This document shows positions 34,701 through 44,334 of a stretch of DNA of 64,000 nucleotides, piece after piece. The translations under genes and the position numbers were made by a program. Origin of the DNA: Cynocephalus volans (taxonomy: Eukaryota; Chordata; Mammalia; Dermoptera; Cynocephalidae); the NCBI RefSeq assembly GCF_027409185.1, contig NC_084464.1:46537095-46601094 (forward strand), given 5' to 3'. A model generated the notes under the pieces. The model ran no database searches. It was given only the letters and a program-made list of their open reading frames with translations, and was not told the DNA's origin. Each line of letters opens with the position of its first letter. The stretch's first letter is position 1.

Positions 34701-37700
34701 ACCTCCTCTGGCACAGCCATGCCCTCTCAAGTGAGATTCTTAAGTGTTCTCTCTCAGACCCAGGGGTATGATGATGCTCCTTATACCAGGATTCTTTAGA
34801 GTTCTCTCTAATTCTTACTAGCCAAGCCCTCATTTCTCTAATTCCGTGTTATAATTGTGTTTATTAAAACTTCTCTGTTCAAATTACTGTGTGACTTATG
34901 TCTACTTATTAGACTCTGACTGATTCATGGGCCATGTTCGGTTAGGATTTGCTAGTCACTGACATTTCAATGACCTGGGGATGTCTAGGAACATTACATC
35001 TACAAATGGAAGGTTGGTCACTCACCTCTTTAATTTCTTTCAGAAGTTCAAGAGCACAACTGAAGTCAGGGGGAGTAGCTGACAGTTGCTCTTTAAGATG
35101 GTCCCAAAAGGAATTGTGCATTGTCTCCTTGACCTTGCCTTCCAGACTGTAAGAGGATTAAATGAGCAAATTATTCTCTCTCCCCAAAAACTGTTACAGG
35201 GTCATAATCTCCTAAGCCCCAAATGGCATTTGAGACGGTAAGACCATTATACTGACAGGGAAAGGCCAGGGACTGTGTTTAGACTGCAGCAGAGTTGAAC
35301 AAGCTAGAGTAATACTTGGATTTCAAGAGCATCAGCAATTCTGATCATGATGTCACTCTCCTTTAAAGTCCTTTGGGGACTCCCTATCACCAGCAGGATA
35401 AATGGCTTATGTGACCTTCCATGATATTGCTCTGCCTCTCTTCCCAGAATATTTCCTCCTACCTCACAACACCTTGTACTCAACCACACCAACCTACATG
35501 TAAGGAATACACCATGTTCTACTACCACTCTGTGCCTCCGACATGTTGTTTCCTCTGCCTGGAGCATCCTTTCCCATCCAGACCACATAGAAAGCAGCTA
35601 TTCATCCTCTAAGACTCAAGTCTTTGTAGGCAAAATCTTTCTCCATAGGCAAATCTTTCCTGACCCTCCTTAGGCAGCCAAGCACTCTCAATAAACTCTA
35701 TACATACAGCCATGAGTGAAATTGTCAGTCTCATCAGCGGTTTTCTGTTATTTAACTGTCTTCTCTACAAAAGCCTCTTGACAGCAAAGACAGTGTCTTA
35801 TTTACCTATATCTATCCCCAGCACCCAGTATTTTGCCTGCCACATAATGAGGACTCATAAATGCCTGGTGAATGGATGCCTGAACATCGGATTTCTCTTA
35901 GGAACCTACAACTGTAATTAACATCATCCTATGAGCCTACGGTAAAACCAACTGCCAATAATGAGTAACCTCAGACTCTACTTCAGCCTTTTTCCTGACA
36001 TACTTGGAAACCCAGCATGGAATAGTACTATTTCCCAGGTTCCATTTCTCCCTCTCTTGTTCCCTCTGTCAGCCACCCCCCACTAACTCCCTTGCTACCA
36101 CCCTTTAGCAGACATTCACTCTCCCAGTTTCACTTTTCTCTCTTCCCTGCCAGCAACAAACACATACAACGGTACTTCAGAAAGTTTGTGGAAAAACAGA
36201 ATTAAAAGATAATACAACTCTTTCCACAAACTTTTTGAAGTACCCTTGTATAAGTAGTGAGAGAGATGCTAGGAGATCTCAATTTTGGTCAAAACCCATT
36301 CCAAGAGAAGCAATGCCTGGCAGGGACACCTGCTGGCACCAAGCAAGAGCAAATAAAAGGAGTATGAAGACCAGGGGAGCAACCTGGGACAGAGAAAGTC
36401 ATGTTAGTCAGAGACTCCCTGAAGAGGCCAAATAACAAAAGCATTTAAGGATGTAAACTAATCATAAGTTGCCATTATTTATCTGTCTATTGGTGAGAAA
36501 TTAGAATGGCTTTAAAATGTAAAATCTGACACTGAAATTTACCCACTTAATTGCCAATAAACCAGCAGAGCCAATTCAATTTATACTTATTAAATGGTTC
36601 TTATTTATTTACTGCAATGTCAGTATAACTAAGAATAAAAATAAAGCTTGATGGGATGGGGAAGAGTTACTTACCAACAGAGTTCATCAGATATTGATTC
36701 TTAAACTGATTTATGAAGCCAAGAAACAAACAAACAAACAAACAAGAGTTGAAAACATCACTATCAGAAAATCTTTTTATCTGAGGCTACTTAAAAGAGT
36801 AACTGACAGGAGCTATGTGGTAGGGAGCTGGTAAGATGCCCCAAAGACCTCTGCTTCCTGATAAGTCACATCCTTGTGTAATCCCCTCCTCCTGCATGAA
36901 GGCAGGGTTCATAGTGACTCGCTTCTGGCAAACAGAATGTAGCAGAGGCAATGGGATGTCCCTTCTGATACTAGGTAACAAAAAGACTGTGGTTTCTGTC
37001 TTTGACACCATCTCTCATAGTCTTACTCTCTTGCTCTCTCACTCTGAGGGAAGCCAGCTGCCACGTTACGTGCTGCCCCTGTAGGTCTGGATGGCAAAGA
37101 ACTGAGGGAGGCTCTGGTCAAGAGTCAACGGATTGACTTTAATCTCATAAGAGACTTTGAGCCAGAGGCACACAGTTAAGCCATGTCCATGTTTCTGACC
37201 CACAGAAACTGTGACATAATGCATGTTATTTTAAGTGTTAAATTTTGGAGTAATATGTTTTACAGCAATACATAGCTACTACAGGATATTTCCTCCAAGC
37301 CCATCAGAGAAGATCTGAAATCCACCCTGTTTATTTCAATGATTGCTGCTCTGGTTTATTCACTGGCTAAATAACATTTGCTTCTTGACCCTCTGATACT
37401 AATAATTACAACTTATTACTTTTCCATTTAAGTTGTTGAGACCCCTCAAATTCAAGTACTGATTGTATTATTAAATAAAAATGCCTTGAATCTGTTCAAA
37501 AGACATTGGTGCTAAGTACCTATGCCAGGACGAGCAAAATGAAGAAAGTAGAACAGCCCGTACCTGCTTGAAGTTAAAATCTTCTTTTCCATGTGGAAAT
37601 CATGATTCATTACAATCTTGTTGCTCAGCTTGGAAACTTCATTAACTTTCTCTGTCAGACCTGTGATAGAAGGAACTTAGGGTGGACACAGTGAACCCAT

Positions 37701-40522
37701 ACAAATCTGAATTCCTATTTTACTCAGAGATTCACTTAACCTAGTAGGCCCCAAATTTAGATTCATCAAACTGATCTTACACAGACTCATTCAACCATTC
37801 TAGTCATTTATGTTTCCTGAACTCTCTGCCCCATGACGGTGCTAAAAACTCTTAAGAGTCTCCAGTATGGGGGAAGGGAAGACAAAGAAGCTAGTTTATA
37901 AAAAATTTTTTTCTCTTAAAAAGTAAAATCATAATTAAAGCAGCAAAGAAACAATAATTTGTGATTTGCAAAAGTAAACATTTATCTAAGGGTATTAAGA
38001 GTCCACTATCCTCTTCCTACCTGTGATGCTACTACACATGATGATAGAAAGCTACATTGTCTCTACAGATAATTCTCAGATGTTACTAAATAGTGTCAAA
38101 GTCATTTGGTCTTCCAAAGCAGTAGTTCCCAGATTTTAGGATTTCACAGACATAATACAATTTCCAAGATTTTCAGCAACTGATAACAACTTGCCGGCTT
38201 TTTATTTTGCCAGGTATGAGCAGTGAAACAAGCAAATAAAAAACTACACTACCACCACCAAAATCATTTCACAAAAGAAAGGATTATTTAACCTATAAAA
38301 AAGCAAAGAAAATATTTTGTAAAAATAAAGAGCAGTCCTTTAAATTGAATCAAATTAGCTTTAGAAAAACTCATTACATTATCTTTATAATCTCATTTCA
38401 CTAAATATTGCTAAGAATTTTGTCAGAGACCAGCTCCAGCATTTGGCCACCACTGTTCCTAGTACTGAGGTAGAGTACAGCTGATAGCATTCTCACATAA
38501 TAGGTATATACGGTAGTTGTAATGATTACTTGGTAAATAAAATGAAATTGCAGACAATAAATCATATTTTATTACTCTCTTCCAAGGAAGCTTCATAATT
38601 TGTTCACAAAAAAATACCTGGCTCCAAGATGTGGAAGGGGCATAGGTGAACTAAGATTGGCCATGAGTTGGTAATTGTTGAAGGTGGGTGATAAATAAAG
38701 GGGGTTCACTATATTAGTTGCTCTACTTTTATAAATGTGGAATTTTCTATAGTAAAAAGACTTTACAATATAAAAGGGAAAAATAAAGTTATTGTAGAAA
38801 AAAGGTTACATAAGAGAATGCCCTTATTCTTAGAAAGATGCATGATAAAGTATTCAGAGGTAAAGTAATGACTCTAACTTTCAGGAAAAAAGCAGGGAAA
38901 GAAAAAAAGCAATATGGCAGAATATTAACAAGCAGGCATTCACTGTTTCCTTTTATTTTACTTTTCAACAAATCTGAAATATACCAAAATAAAAAGTTAA
39001 GGGGAAAAGGTGACTATAGACCTTTATCAAAAAAGCACCGAGTCCCTGCTTAGGTAAACATAAACCTTAAGTGGATGGTTGAAGTTCCCTTTATTACTGC
39101 AGCCTCTCTGAAGTCTTTAATTCCAGCTAAAATGGCAAAACAGAATCAAATATGTACATAGACTCACCGCTAATTCGCGAATGCTAAATGAAAACTAAGA
39201 GAAAAATCTTCAAAGGGAGATTGAGCTATAGTAGCTTATTGAAGGACTGATGGAAATATTATAAACAGAAACACTTTGCAAGTACAAGTCTAAGTTTATA
39301 GCCTGCCTTGAAAGACTGTTCTGTTGCTCAAAAGTAACACAGCACTAAGCAACACCAGAACAGCTCTAAAATTCAGGAAAGAGGAGGGCTCAAAGACAAA
39401 TCAGAGATGAAATGTAACTAAAATAAGGTTTAAAAAATCCAAATCCCAAGGACAAATAAATTTTTAAGAAAGTAACTTAACAGAGTCAGCCTAACATGAA
39501 ATTTAAAAAAAAAATTTTTTTAAGGAATTTGGTTATTCATTTTACCGAGTTATTTTACCTACGGATTCACTTAAATAGCCACCTCAAGAACTTAAACTAT
39601 ATTTACAAAAAAATCGACTTTCACCCCACATCACGTTCGTGTCTGTTGAACATGCCCCAATAGGCCGTTTGGGTGCCATTTTGTTAACCAGCAGCGACCC
39701 CATGTGGCCACAGGAGAAACAAAACTAACTCAATTTAGCAGAAGAGCCTCGAACTAATTTCTTGCATTTCAATCTTCAAGAATTTTAGGTGGAATTTTAG
39801 CATGTGAACAGCTCTTCAGATTGATGACTGGTTAAGTCCTCTGGAGGGTCTTATAAGAGAACAGCAGCTACCACGAAGTGTAGAACAGACCTCGTGCTCC
39901 CATACGCACACACAAGATCATCCGCTACAGTACAGAGCTAAAGAATGTGGGCCCAGGGCAGGATTACCACTTGAGTCAGCAAAGCACCGAGAAAACACAA
40001 TTCCCGGCTGGGATCATTTGGGTTCCTTAAAATCAAGTCCAGATATCTGCCATTTTCCATCGGCAAATTCAAAATACAATACAACGATGGCTTTGAACCA
40101 ACTCAGCCTCAAATCTTGTCAGATTCAAGTAATCACGCTTGGCTCACTTCTTTCTCCAGAATCAAAAACTTTGAAGACCTCTGGTCAACAGGGGGCCTAG
40201 GACCTGTAAGTGAAGACTGGGGTGCGGGCAAATAAGGCGAAGGGCAAACAAAAGAGGGAGAAGGTGAAGAGAGAAAACATGGGGGCTGAGGGGTCTGCGG
40301 GCCCCCGTAACGGAGCTGGCGCCCCGAGCAGTCGGTTCCCAACTGACCCCACGCTAAGCACCCCGAGGGGGCCACGGGGACGGCCCGGCTGGACCTACGA
40401 GGAGGGTGGTCCTTGGGGCTGCTCATGTCTTCCTGGGTCGGTCCTGATGTTTGGAGCGGACAGGGCCCGCTCTCTGCATCGCCAGGGGCCTTCGCGGGTA
40501 CTTGGTCCCGGACGTCCGGCAT
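25482..40522 (-). CDS. TCP11: TCP11, T-complex protein 11 (nine coding exons, 498 residues)
   Basis: Nine exons join in frame without a stop: 40522-40399, 37660-37564, 35146-35026, 29373-29153, 28400-28264, 27840-27623, 27533-27352, 26597-26434 and 25714-25482. All introns are GT-AG. The total is 1497 nt, 498 codons plus stop, close to the roughly 500 residues of human TCP11. Recognisable segments are the MPDV start, [92 protein letters not shown]-like and [18 protein letters not shown]. They match TCP11 better than TCP11L1 or TCP11L2. No signal peptide or membrane segment is evident. The family protein is testis-enriched and linked to sperm capacitation, motility and cAMP/PKA signalling (known for mouse and human). 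It begins in a CpG island. In human it lies between ANKS1A and SCUBE3. Confidence 0.93.
25715..26433 (-). other. TCP11: TCP11 intron 8
   Basis: 719 bp with GT-AG ends and no recognised repeat. Confidence 0.8.
26434..26597 (-). CDS. TCP11: TCP11 coding exon 8
   Basis: It encodes residues 368-421: [54 protein letters not shown]. The acceptor is ATGGTCTAG/ACCTGAGG and the donor GTCATTG/GTGAGC. Confidence 0.95.
26598..27351 (-). other. TCP11: TCP11 intron 7
   Basis: 754 bp. The stretch 26900-27120 is AT-rich. It may contain an old repeat, but none is clear to me. Confidence 0.75.
27352..27533 (-). CDS. TCP11: TCP11 coding exon 7
   Basis: It encodes residues 307-366 plus two bases of R367: [60 protein letters not shown]. 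The acceptor is CTTCCCAG/ACCCTG and the donor AACTCCAG/GTGAGC. The intron to exon 6 is only 89 bp. Confidence 0.96.
27623..27840 (-). CDS. TCP11: TCP11 coding exon 6
   Basis: It encodes residues 235-306: [16 protein letters not shown], a Ser/Thr/Pro-rich linker, then [20 protein letters not shown]. The acceptor is CTGTGCTAG/GCCTCC and the donor CCTGAG/GTAGGA. The linker is less conserved than the flanks. Confidence 0.95.
27841..28263 (-). other. TCP11: TCP11 intron 5 (hosts a SINE)
   Basis: 423 bp, about a third of it a SINE insertion at 28059-28205 in antisense to the gene. Confidence 0.85.
28059..28205 (+). mobile_element. tRNA-like SINE, short-second-arm variant
   Basis: This variant opens GGGCCGAGCCCGTGGCGCACTC. 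It has a GC-rich middle (GCGCGGCGACACTCCCGCCG), B-box-like GGGTTCGGATCC, then a curtailed second arm (GGCCGGTGCACTCACTGGCT, GAGTGCCGGTCACGAAAAAG) and an AAAT tail. The duplication ATAAAAGTCAGATCCA is identical at 28043-28058 and 28206-28221. Confidence 0.95.
28264..28400 (-). CDS. TCP11: TCP11 coding exon 5
   Basis: It encodes residues 189-233: [45 protein letters not shown]. The acceptor is TGTGTCAG/AGGGATC and the donor CAGCCTA/GTATGT. It starts too far from an in-frame ATG to appear as a long ORF, so it was found by reading the minus strand. Confidence 0.94.
28401..29152 (-). other. TCP11: TCP11 intron 4
   Basis: 752 bp. A MIR-like stretch lies near 28490-28630 (CAGAGTGAGTTAGTGGCAGA). There is a T-run at 28761-28775. 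Nothing else was recognised. Confidence 0.6.
29153..29373 (-). CDS. TCP11: TCP11 coding exon 4
   Basis: It encodes residues 115-187 and two bases of R188: [40 protein letters not shown], then the highly conserved [20 protein letters not shown]. The acceptor is CTGGGCAG/ATCTTG and the donor CTGAG/GTGTGA. Confidence 0.96.
30189..30396 (+). mobile_element. 5'-truncated young L1, 3' UTR only, in the left ERV LTR
   Basis: It matches the end of the full-length L1 at about 12440-12662 nearly base for base (CACAATTACTTGAAGTTGAT, AAGCAAACAGAAAGGACATT, AATGTATATCGACAAAATAA). The duplication CAAATTACTGTGTGG is perfect at 30174-30188 and 30397-30411. Confidence 0.95.
30895..31185 (+). pseudogene. ERV pol remnant (RNase H-like end)
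   Basis: The frame fragment at 30987-31178 contains [20 protein letters not shown], a pattern typical of endogenous retroviral pol near RNase H. Upstream frames are shifted. It stops at an old L1 insertion. Confidence 0.65.
31186..32600 (+). mobile_element. 5'-truncated old L1 in the ERV internal region
   Basis: Late ORF2 is recognisable with broken frames. The fragment at 31787-32254 includes [20 protein letters not shown] and [20 protein letters not shown]. Blocks read ACCTTAACATAAGAGCTAAC and GAAACTGGAACCCTGGTACG, and the 3' end (TTTTACCACAATAAAAAAAT) is near 32590. Confidence 0.85.
33998..34555 (-). mobile_element. Antisense LTR-like insertion (MLT1-like) in the right ERV LTR
   Basis: TTGTGCTGCGTAATATATTG, AACTTAGTGGCTTAAAACAA, TTTATTATCTCACAGTTTCC, TTAGCTGGGTCCTCTATTCG and TGTTGGCAGAATTCATTGCC are the complement of an old MaLR-like LTR. 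The ERV LTR resumes near ACAGAAAGACATTGCTGAAG. Confidence 0.6.
35026..35146 (-). CDS. TCP11: TCP11 coding exon 3
   Basis: It encodes residues 75-114, including [20 protein letters not shown] and [10 protein letters not shown]. The acceptor is CTCTTACAG/TCTGG and the donor AAAGAG/GTGAGT. It opens the conserved TCP11 family domain. Confidence 0.95.
35370..35890 (+). mobile_element. L2 LINE 3' fragment
   Basis: CTCTGCCTGGAGCATCCTTT, CTTGACAGCAAAGACAGTGT, CCCAGCACCCAGTATTTTGCC and a GGTGAATGGATGCC-type end are the standard L2 3' pattern. Confidence 0.8.
36169..36247. mobile_element. Short hairpin MITE (copy 2)
   Basis: Near-palindromic: GGTACTTCAGAAAGTTTGTG at the left and its complement CACAAACTTTTTGAAGTACC at the right, around a centre with AATTAAAAGATAATACAA. 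It is related to 19777-19852, including the same AATTAAAAGATAA core. Confidence 0.8.
36785..37285 (+). mobile_element. Probable LTR (MaLR/MLT-like)
   Basis: CTTTAATCTCATAAGAGACT, TTTGAGCCAGAGGCACACAG, TTTCTGACCCACAGAAACTG and the TTTTACAGCAATACATAGCT end resemble the 3' half of an old LTR. The 5' part is weaker. Confidence 0.5.
37564..37660 (-). CDS. TCP11: TCP11 coding exon 2
   Basis: It encodes residues 43-73 ([20 protein letters not shown]...). The acceptor is TATCACAG/GTCTGACAG and the donor AAGCAG/GTACGG. Phase 1 in and phase 2 out fit exon 1 and exon 3. Direct joining gives PPRLTEK, whereas human TCP11 as I recall it has about five extra residues at this junction. Confidence 0.88.
37661..40398 (-). 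other. TCP11: TCP11 intron 1 (2.7 kb)
   Basis: Mostly AT-rich and unique-looking. 38585-38765 resembles an old LINE tail (TAGTTGCTCTACTTTTATAA). 39600-40398 becomes GC-richer towards the CpG island. I could not find a convincing micro-exon. Confidence 0.6.
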
Positions 40523-41500
40523 TTTGCTGATGGTATCTGGGTTGGGGAGAGATGGCGCGCTGTTGGCATCGGGGAAGGGGGCTCCCCAACTGCCAAAGGG
40601 GGCCCTACCCCCATCGCGCCCGACCTGGGAGCAGGGGGAGGGTGGGCCGCGGCTTCGGGGTCTCTCGGGGAACAGACAGGAGCCAGGGAGCCTGGAGGAG
40701 TGGGAGTCGGAAATCAGAGACACCGACGAGACAGCTGCGACCAGAGAAGCCCGGCGCGGGGCGGGCGGCGCCGGGCAGGCCCCTCCCTCCGCCGCAGGCC
40801 GCCCCTCGCCCCGGACGCCCGCCCAGGCGCGGGCAGCAGGGGGCGCCGGGCCCAGCCGCTCACCTCCTCTTCCCCGCCGCGGGCCGCCCACTCTGCAGTG
40901 GGCTCCGGCGGTCTCGTGGCCTCGCCGCCCGGGCCGTACCACCGCGGCGGGGGCGGAGGCGACGCGGGAGCACTCGGTGGGAGAGTCCAGGATTTGAAAA
41001 CAAACCGCCGCCGTCTCCCGGGGCAACGGGGCGGGGCACGTGCCGGCTGGAAGCGCCGGCGCAGCTCGTGCTCCGTCGTCAGCGCGAGGCTCCGGAGTCG
41101 AGGGGCTGTCCTTGTCAGCTCCCGCCCCCCTCGAAAAAGATCCCCCGGAACTACTGAGGGAGGGAAGGGGCGCGCGTGGTGGTTTTTCGTCAGCCTGTTC
41201 ATACAGCCCGGGAAGCAGGGAAGCACAGCCGGGAGGGTGTCTCTTTAGCGCGTCCTCGGCACAGGCACAGCGGAGAGGCGGGACCGGGGCCATTCGCCCA
41301 GGCTGCGGATGTGCGAAGCGAGGACCCTGGCGGGGGCTGGCAGCGGAGCCCTCCGTGAGGGCTGGAAGGCTGGCTAGTTCCCGGCGCTTCCAGCTGGATT
41401 CCTGGCCCGGGGGCCCGTCTGGGATCCCCGGGGCTGGCCTTCTGCTCCTTGGCTCTAGGTCACTGGCCTCACGAGTCTGAGTCTGCTCTGTCGCCCGGGA
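40210..41500. promoter_or_regulatory. TCP11: CpG island / TCP11 promoter and 5' UTR
   Basis: Dense CpG with runs such as GGCGCGGGGCGGGCGGCGCC near 40750, in a window that is otherwise CpG-poor. It spans exon 1 and about 1 kb upstream. GC boxes (GGGCGG or its complement) occur repeatedly and no TATA box stands out. This fits a housekeeping-style or broadly active promoter. The TSS is not determinable from sequence alone. Confidence 0.85.
40399..40522 (-). CDS. TCP11: TCP11 coding exon 1
   Basis: It encodes residues 1-41 plus one base of codon 42, starting [15 protein letters not shown]. The ATG (CAT at 40520-40522) has AAA just upstream, with A at -3. The donor is CCTCCTC/GTAGGT at 40398-40397. 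The N-terminal region is low-complexity and variable in the family. The frame stays open upstream through the CpG island, but the MPDV start matches human TCP11. Confidence 0.85.
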
Positions 41501-42555
41501 GTGATGTCGGACTTGGAGTATACCCCTCTCCCCCGACCATCCCTGTAGTTTGGGGAGGAAATGAAAAGGAAGGAAGTTTCCACTCCACATGCTCCCATCC
41601 CTCTTTATTACAGTGACTTGATTTCTTACTAAAAAAGCTTACTTTTTAAAACTAAAAAGATAAAAGTATTACCTGTAAGAAACTGCCTTAACCAAGTTCT
41701 CGTGATAACCGTTACCGTGTTAGTATGGAGTGTGGATGTTTCTGGCACAACTCACAGGTTTTGAAAGGGAAAAATTATAAAGAGGCCGAAGAACATTACT
41801 TTAAAAAGTACATTCTACCCTGAGGCCCAGGCAGATACGAGGGGAATGGCCTAGTAAAGTTACTATTTATCCAGAGAGTATCTCAAACTAATACTGTGCA
41901 CACTAAACCTGCCCCTTCCTCCTCCTCACCCTCTCCTGGTATTTCCTTCAGGGATGTCAGCTGTAAAGCAGGCTGGCCTTCACCCCGACCCACCGGAAGT
42001 GGAAGGAAGTTGCATGGTGACTTCAGTAAAGAGTTCAATGAAATACGATGCTTCATTATTACATACGGAGATATTTAGGCTGGGCTGCTGATTTTTCTTT
42101 AAAAACAAACAAAAAAATAGAATTCTGTTTGGGCATTTTTATTTCTGGGAGAAAGTTTCCAGAATAACACCAGTTTGTTTCCCCCACAAAAGTGATATTG
42201 CTGGAAAGCTCTCTTTACTGGTGCCTGAAATTCTTCTAGCAGTTTATTCCTATACATTAAATAGTCTCTTTAAGTGTCCTCTTAATATCCAAATTCTCTG
42301 GGAGGATCAGCAGGAAGAAACAGCAGAGCAGGAGCACACGGTGGTAAGGGGGAGGGAGGGACTGAAGTCAGAAGAGGAGGAAAAGATGGGGATAGCGGAG
42401 AAAGACAAAATTAGAGTTTTCCCAGGGTCAGCCCATGTACAGCATTTCATGATCTTTATCATTAATAGTTATCAGAACCAAGCAGGCAAAAGCTAGAGGT
42501 TGGGGGGAATAGAAAGATGAAGTCAGAGATACACCATTCTTCCCTCTGGGGTCTT
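41501..42555. other. Intergenic, upstream of TCP11
   Basis: No gene or clear repeat was recognised. ORFs of 60-91 codons here have no supporting features. Confidence 0.55.
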
Positions 42556-42785
42556 AGTTAATAACTAATTTTTGTTTAATGGTTTACAAAATACTTTTAC
42601 ATTGCAAATGCATATGCTCTGCACACAACACTACCTATTCAGTAGGCAAGGCAGGTGTTATTTTAGACTATTTAATAGGTGAGCAAACTGGGAATCAGAG
42701 AAATTTCAGGGAGTCACCAAAAGTCACAAGGTAGGCAAGATCTTCACTCTCAATCATATACTTTTCTTAATTCACACCACCTCCC
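42556..42785 (+). mobile_element. MIR SINE fragment
   Basis: The TATTTAATAGGTGAGCAAAC block, then GGGAATCAGAGAAATT and AAAAGTCACAAGGTAGGCAAG, follow the MIR core/tail pattern (fraction-in-tank type GAGGAAACTGAGGC...GTCACA). Confidence 0.6.
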
Positions 42786-44330
42786 TGACTCTGGCTGAGA
42801 AGCCACATACATACACGCAAGAACATATAACCAACATATAACAGCATGGTAAGTACTAGGGCTGGGTATACAAACAAGAAGTGCTACTAGAGGTCAGAGA
42901 AAGGATGAGAGATCTCCAGGTGTTTCTCAGGATCCTACGGAAAATTCTGGAACTCATTTGGTCTTTGATGATGGGTCTCTTCTTGAGCCTGGCCTTCTCC
43001 CAACCTCAGAACCCTCTTTAAACTCTCCTAATGGGTGAAATTGGATTTTCTACATATGTCCGTTATTGAGCAGGAATGGCTCTCCTGGGTAACTTAACAT
43101 CTTTACCCTATTCCAGAGCACGTACCTCAAGACAGATAAGGCAAGTACTCCTCAAGCAACCCAAGAACAGAAGTAAAAGCCCTGTTTCCTCTTACATTGA
43201 AGTAGGCCCCAAGCTATCCAGCCCACGTTTCCCTTTTTATACTAAGATATCATATGACTTTTATCTTCTAGTCATAATAAATCTATGTTTGTTTTAACAC
43301 TAAAGTCTATTTTCGCTCCTCAAATCTTTGAGTAGAATTTCTGTTCCAGAAGGAAGGGCTTCCTATACTTGTTGGCACACTTCTGTGTACTCCTGCGGGT
43401 ACCTACACCCCAGTTTGAGAAACAGTCTACGAGAATTTCTGGCCTGCAGCTGGAATTTTCCTACTCCTCAACCACTTCCTCACACATGTAAGCTTTAATC
43501 CAATCCCAACAGGATGATCTATTTCTATTTGGTAAATACTATTCTGTGCATACAACCCCACAAAAGCGAATTATACAGAAAATCAGTCTTGCCTACAAAG
43601 ACATTCAGAAAGAGGGGTGGATAAAAACAAAGATGTAAGAGAAATACTCCAAGGTGGCTGTAAGAGGTAGATTGACAGAATTTAAGAGAAACCCCGGATA
43701 CAGATCTAGCTAGAACACAACAAAACAAAAATGAAAAACACCTCATTTTACAAAGAAACATCTTAGGCTCAGTGAGGTTAAATGACTTGGCTAAGGTCAC
43801 CACCAGTTTATGGAAAAATCAGGACTAGAACCCATCTCGCTGTCTGTTTACTCCATAATGTATGGAGCTATGCAAGAGTAAAAGCTAATACTGTAAATAA
43901 ATATTTATACTTCCTAAAGAAAAATGTAAATGATAGGCCATGGAATGGAAAAAGTAAGGGATGAAGTTAAAAAGAGGCCGAGACTACAAGTACAGTTGAG
44001 TGTACTGGAAGATAAACAGTCAACTGAAGTGGTAGGGACGCGTAAATACAGGGTGGGACATTTAAATGGAACCATTTGGAGTCATGTAAACTGACTTCAT
44101 TATAGCCTCCCTTATGGTACAGAACCGCACATCAAAACTATTTGCTTTAGTATTTTGACAAATGTGTTTTCTTCACATAACCCCAGAGGAGTATGAGAAG
44201 AGTTGAGGTAATCTGGGAGCAGTCTGGAAGTGGCCCTTCGAAGCTCAAAGTGAAGTGTGGTGGATGGGAAACCATTACAAATCTTGAAGAAAAGGAAGTT
44301 CAAAGCAGAGAACAAAGAAGACACTGGCAG
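42786..44330. other. Intergenic, mostly unrecognised
   Basis: A possible MIR piece lies at 43735-43830 (CTTGGCTAAGGTCACCACC). Otherwise no feature is supported. Confidence 0.5.
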
Positions 44331-44334
44331 CACG

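Larger units (their letters stand above)
29935..34926 (+). mobile_element. Decayed ERVL-like provirus, antisense to TCP11
   Basis: Two related LTRs flank a broken internal region. The left LTR (about 29935-30445) and right LTR (about 33790-34926) share TGGCACAA-TTAAG, GGCTTCCTTCCTGG-like and CAAATTACTGTGTG blocks, and both end near CTCTGACTGAT/CCTGACTGATA. Internal pieces look like retroviral pol: an RNase H/connection-type remnant at about 30895-31185 and integrase-type remnants at about 32600-33100. All are full of stops, and no gag or env is recognisable. ERVL is the likeliest class from LTR style. Old and non-functional. Confidence 0.65.
29374..35025 (-). other. TCP11: TCP11 intron 3 (5.65 kb, repeat-filled)
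   Basis: The largest intron. 29374-29930 holds no recognised element. From about 29935 to 34926 it is an ERV-derived insertion in the opposite orientation, with nested L1 and LTR insertions. 34927-35025 is unique. Confidence 0.85.
35147..37563 (-). other. TCP11: TCP11 intron 2 (2.4 kb)
   Basis: It contains an L2 (35370-35890), a hairpin MITE (36169-36247), a (CAAA)n run (about 36724-36746) and an LTR-like stretch (36785-37285). 35890-36165 and 37290-37560 show nothing I recognise. Confidence 0.8.

Noticed and set aside
25482-40522. Assignment to TCP11L1 or TCP11L2 instead of TCP11
   Set aside because: The MPDV start, the [17 protein letters not shown] stretch and the C-terminal SPAQ-LETKVES end fit TCP11 itself better.
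40413-41480. Several 100-265 codon plus-strand frames in the CpG island
   Set aside because: They overlap in different frames, have skewed Arg/Gly/Pro composition, and show no domains. They are composition artefacts.
40133-41590. 485-codon open frame on the minus strand across the CpG island
   Set aside because: It is open because of high GC. Only 40399-40522 matches TCP11 exon 1. The rest overlaps the promoter and 5' UTR and has no family match that I recognise.
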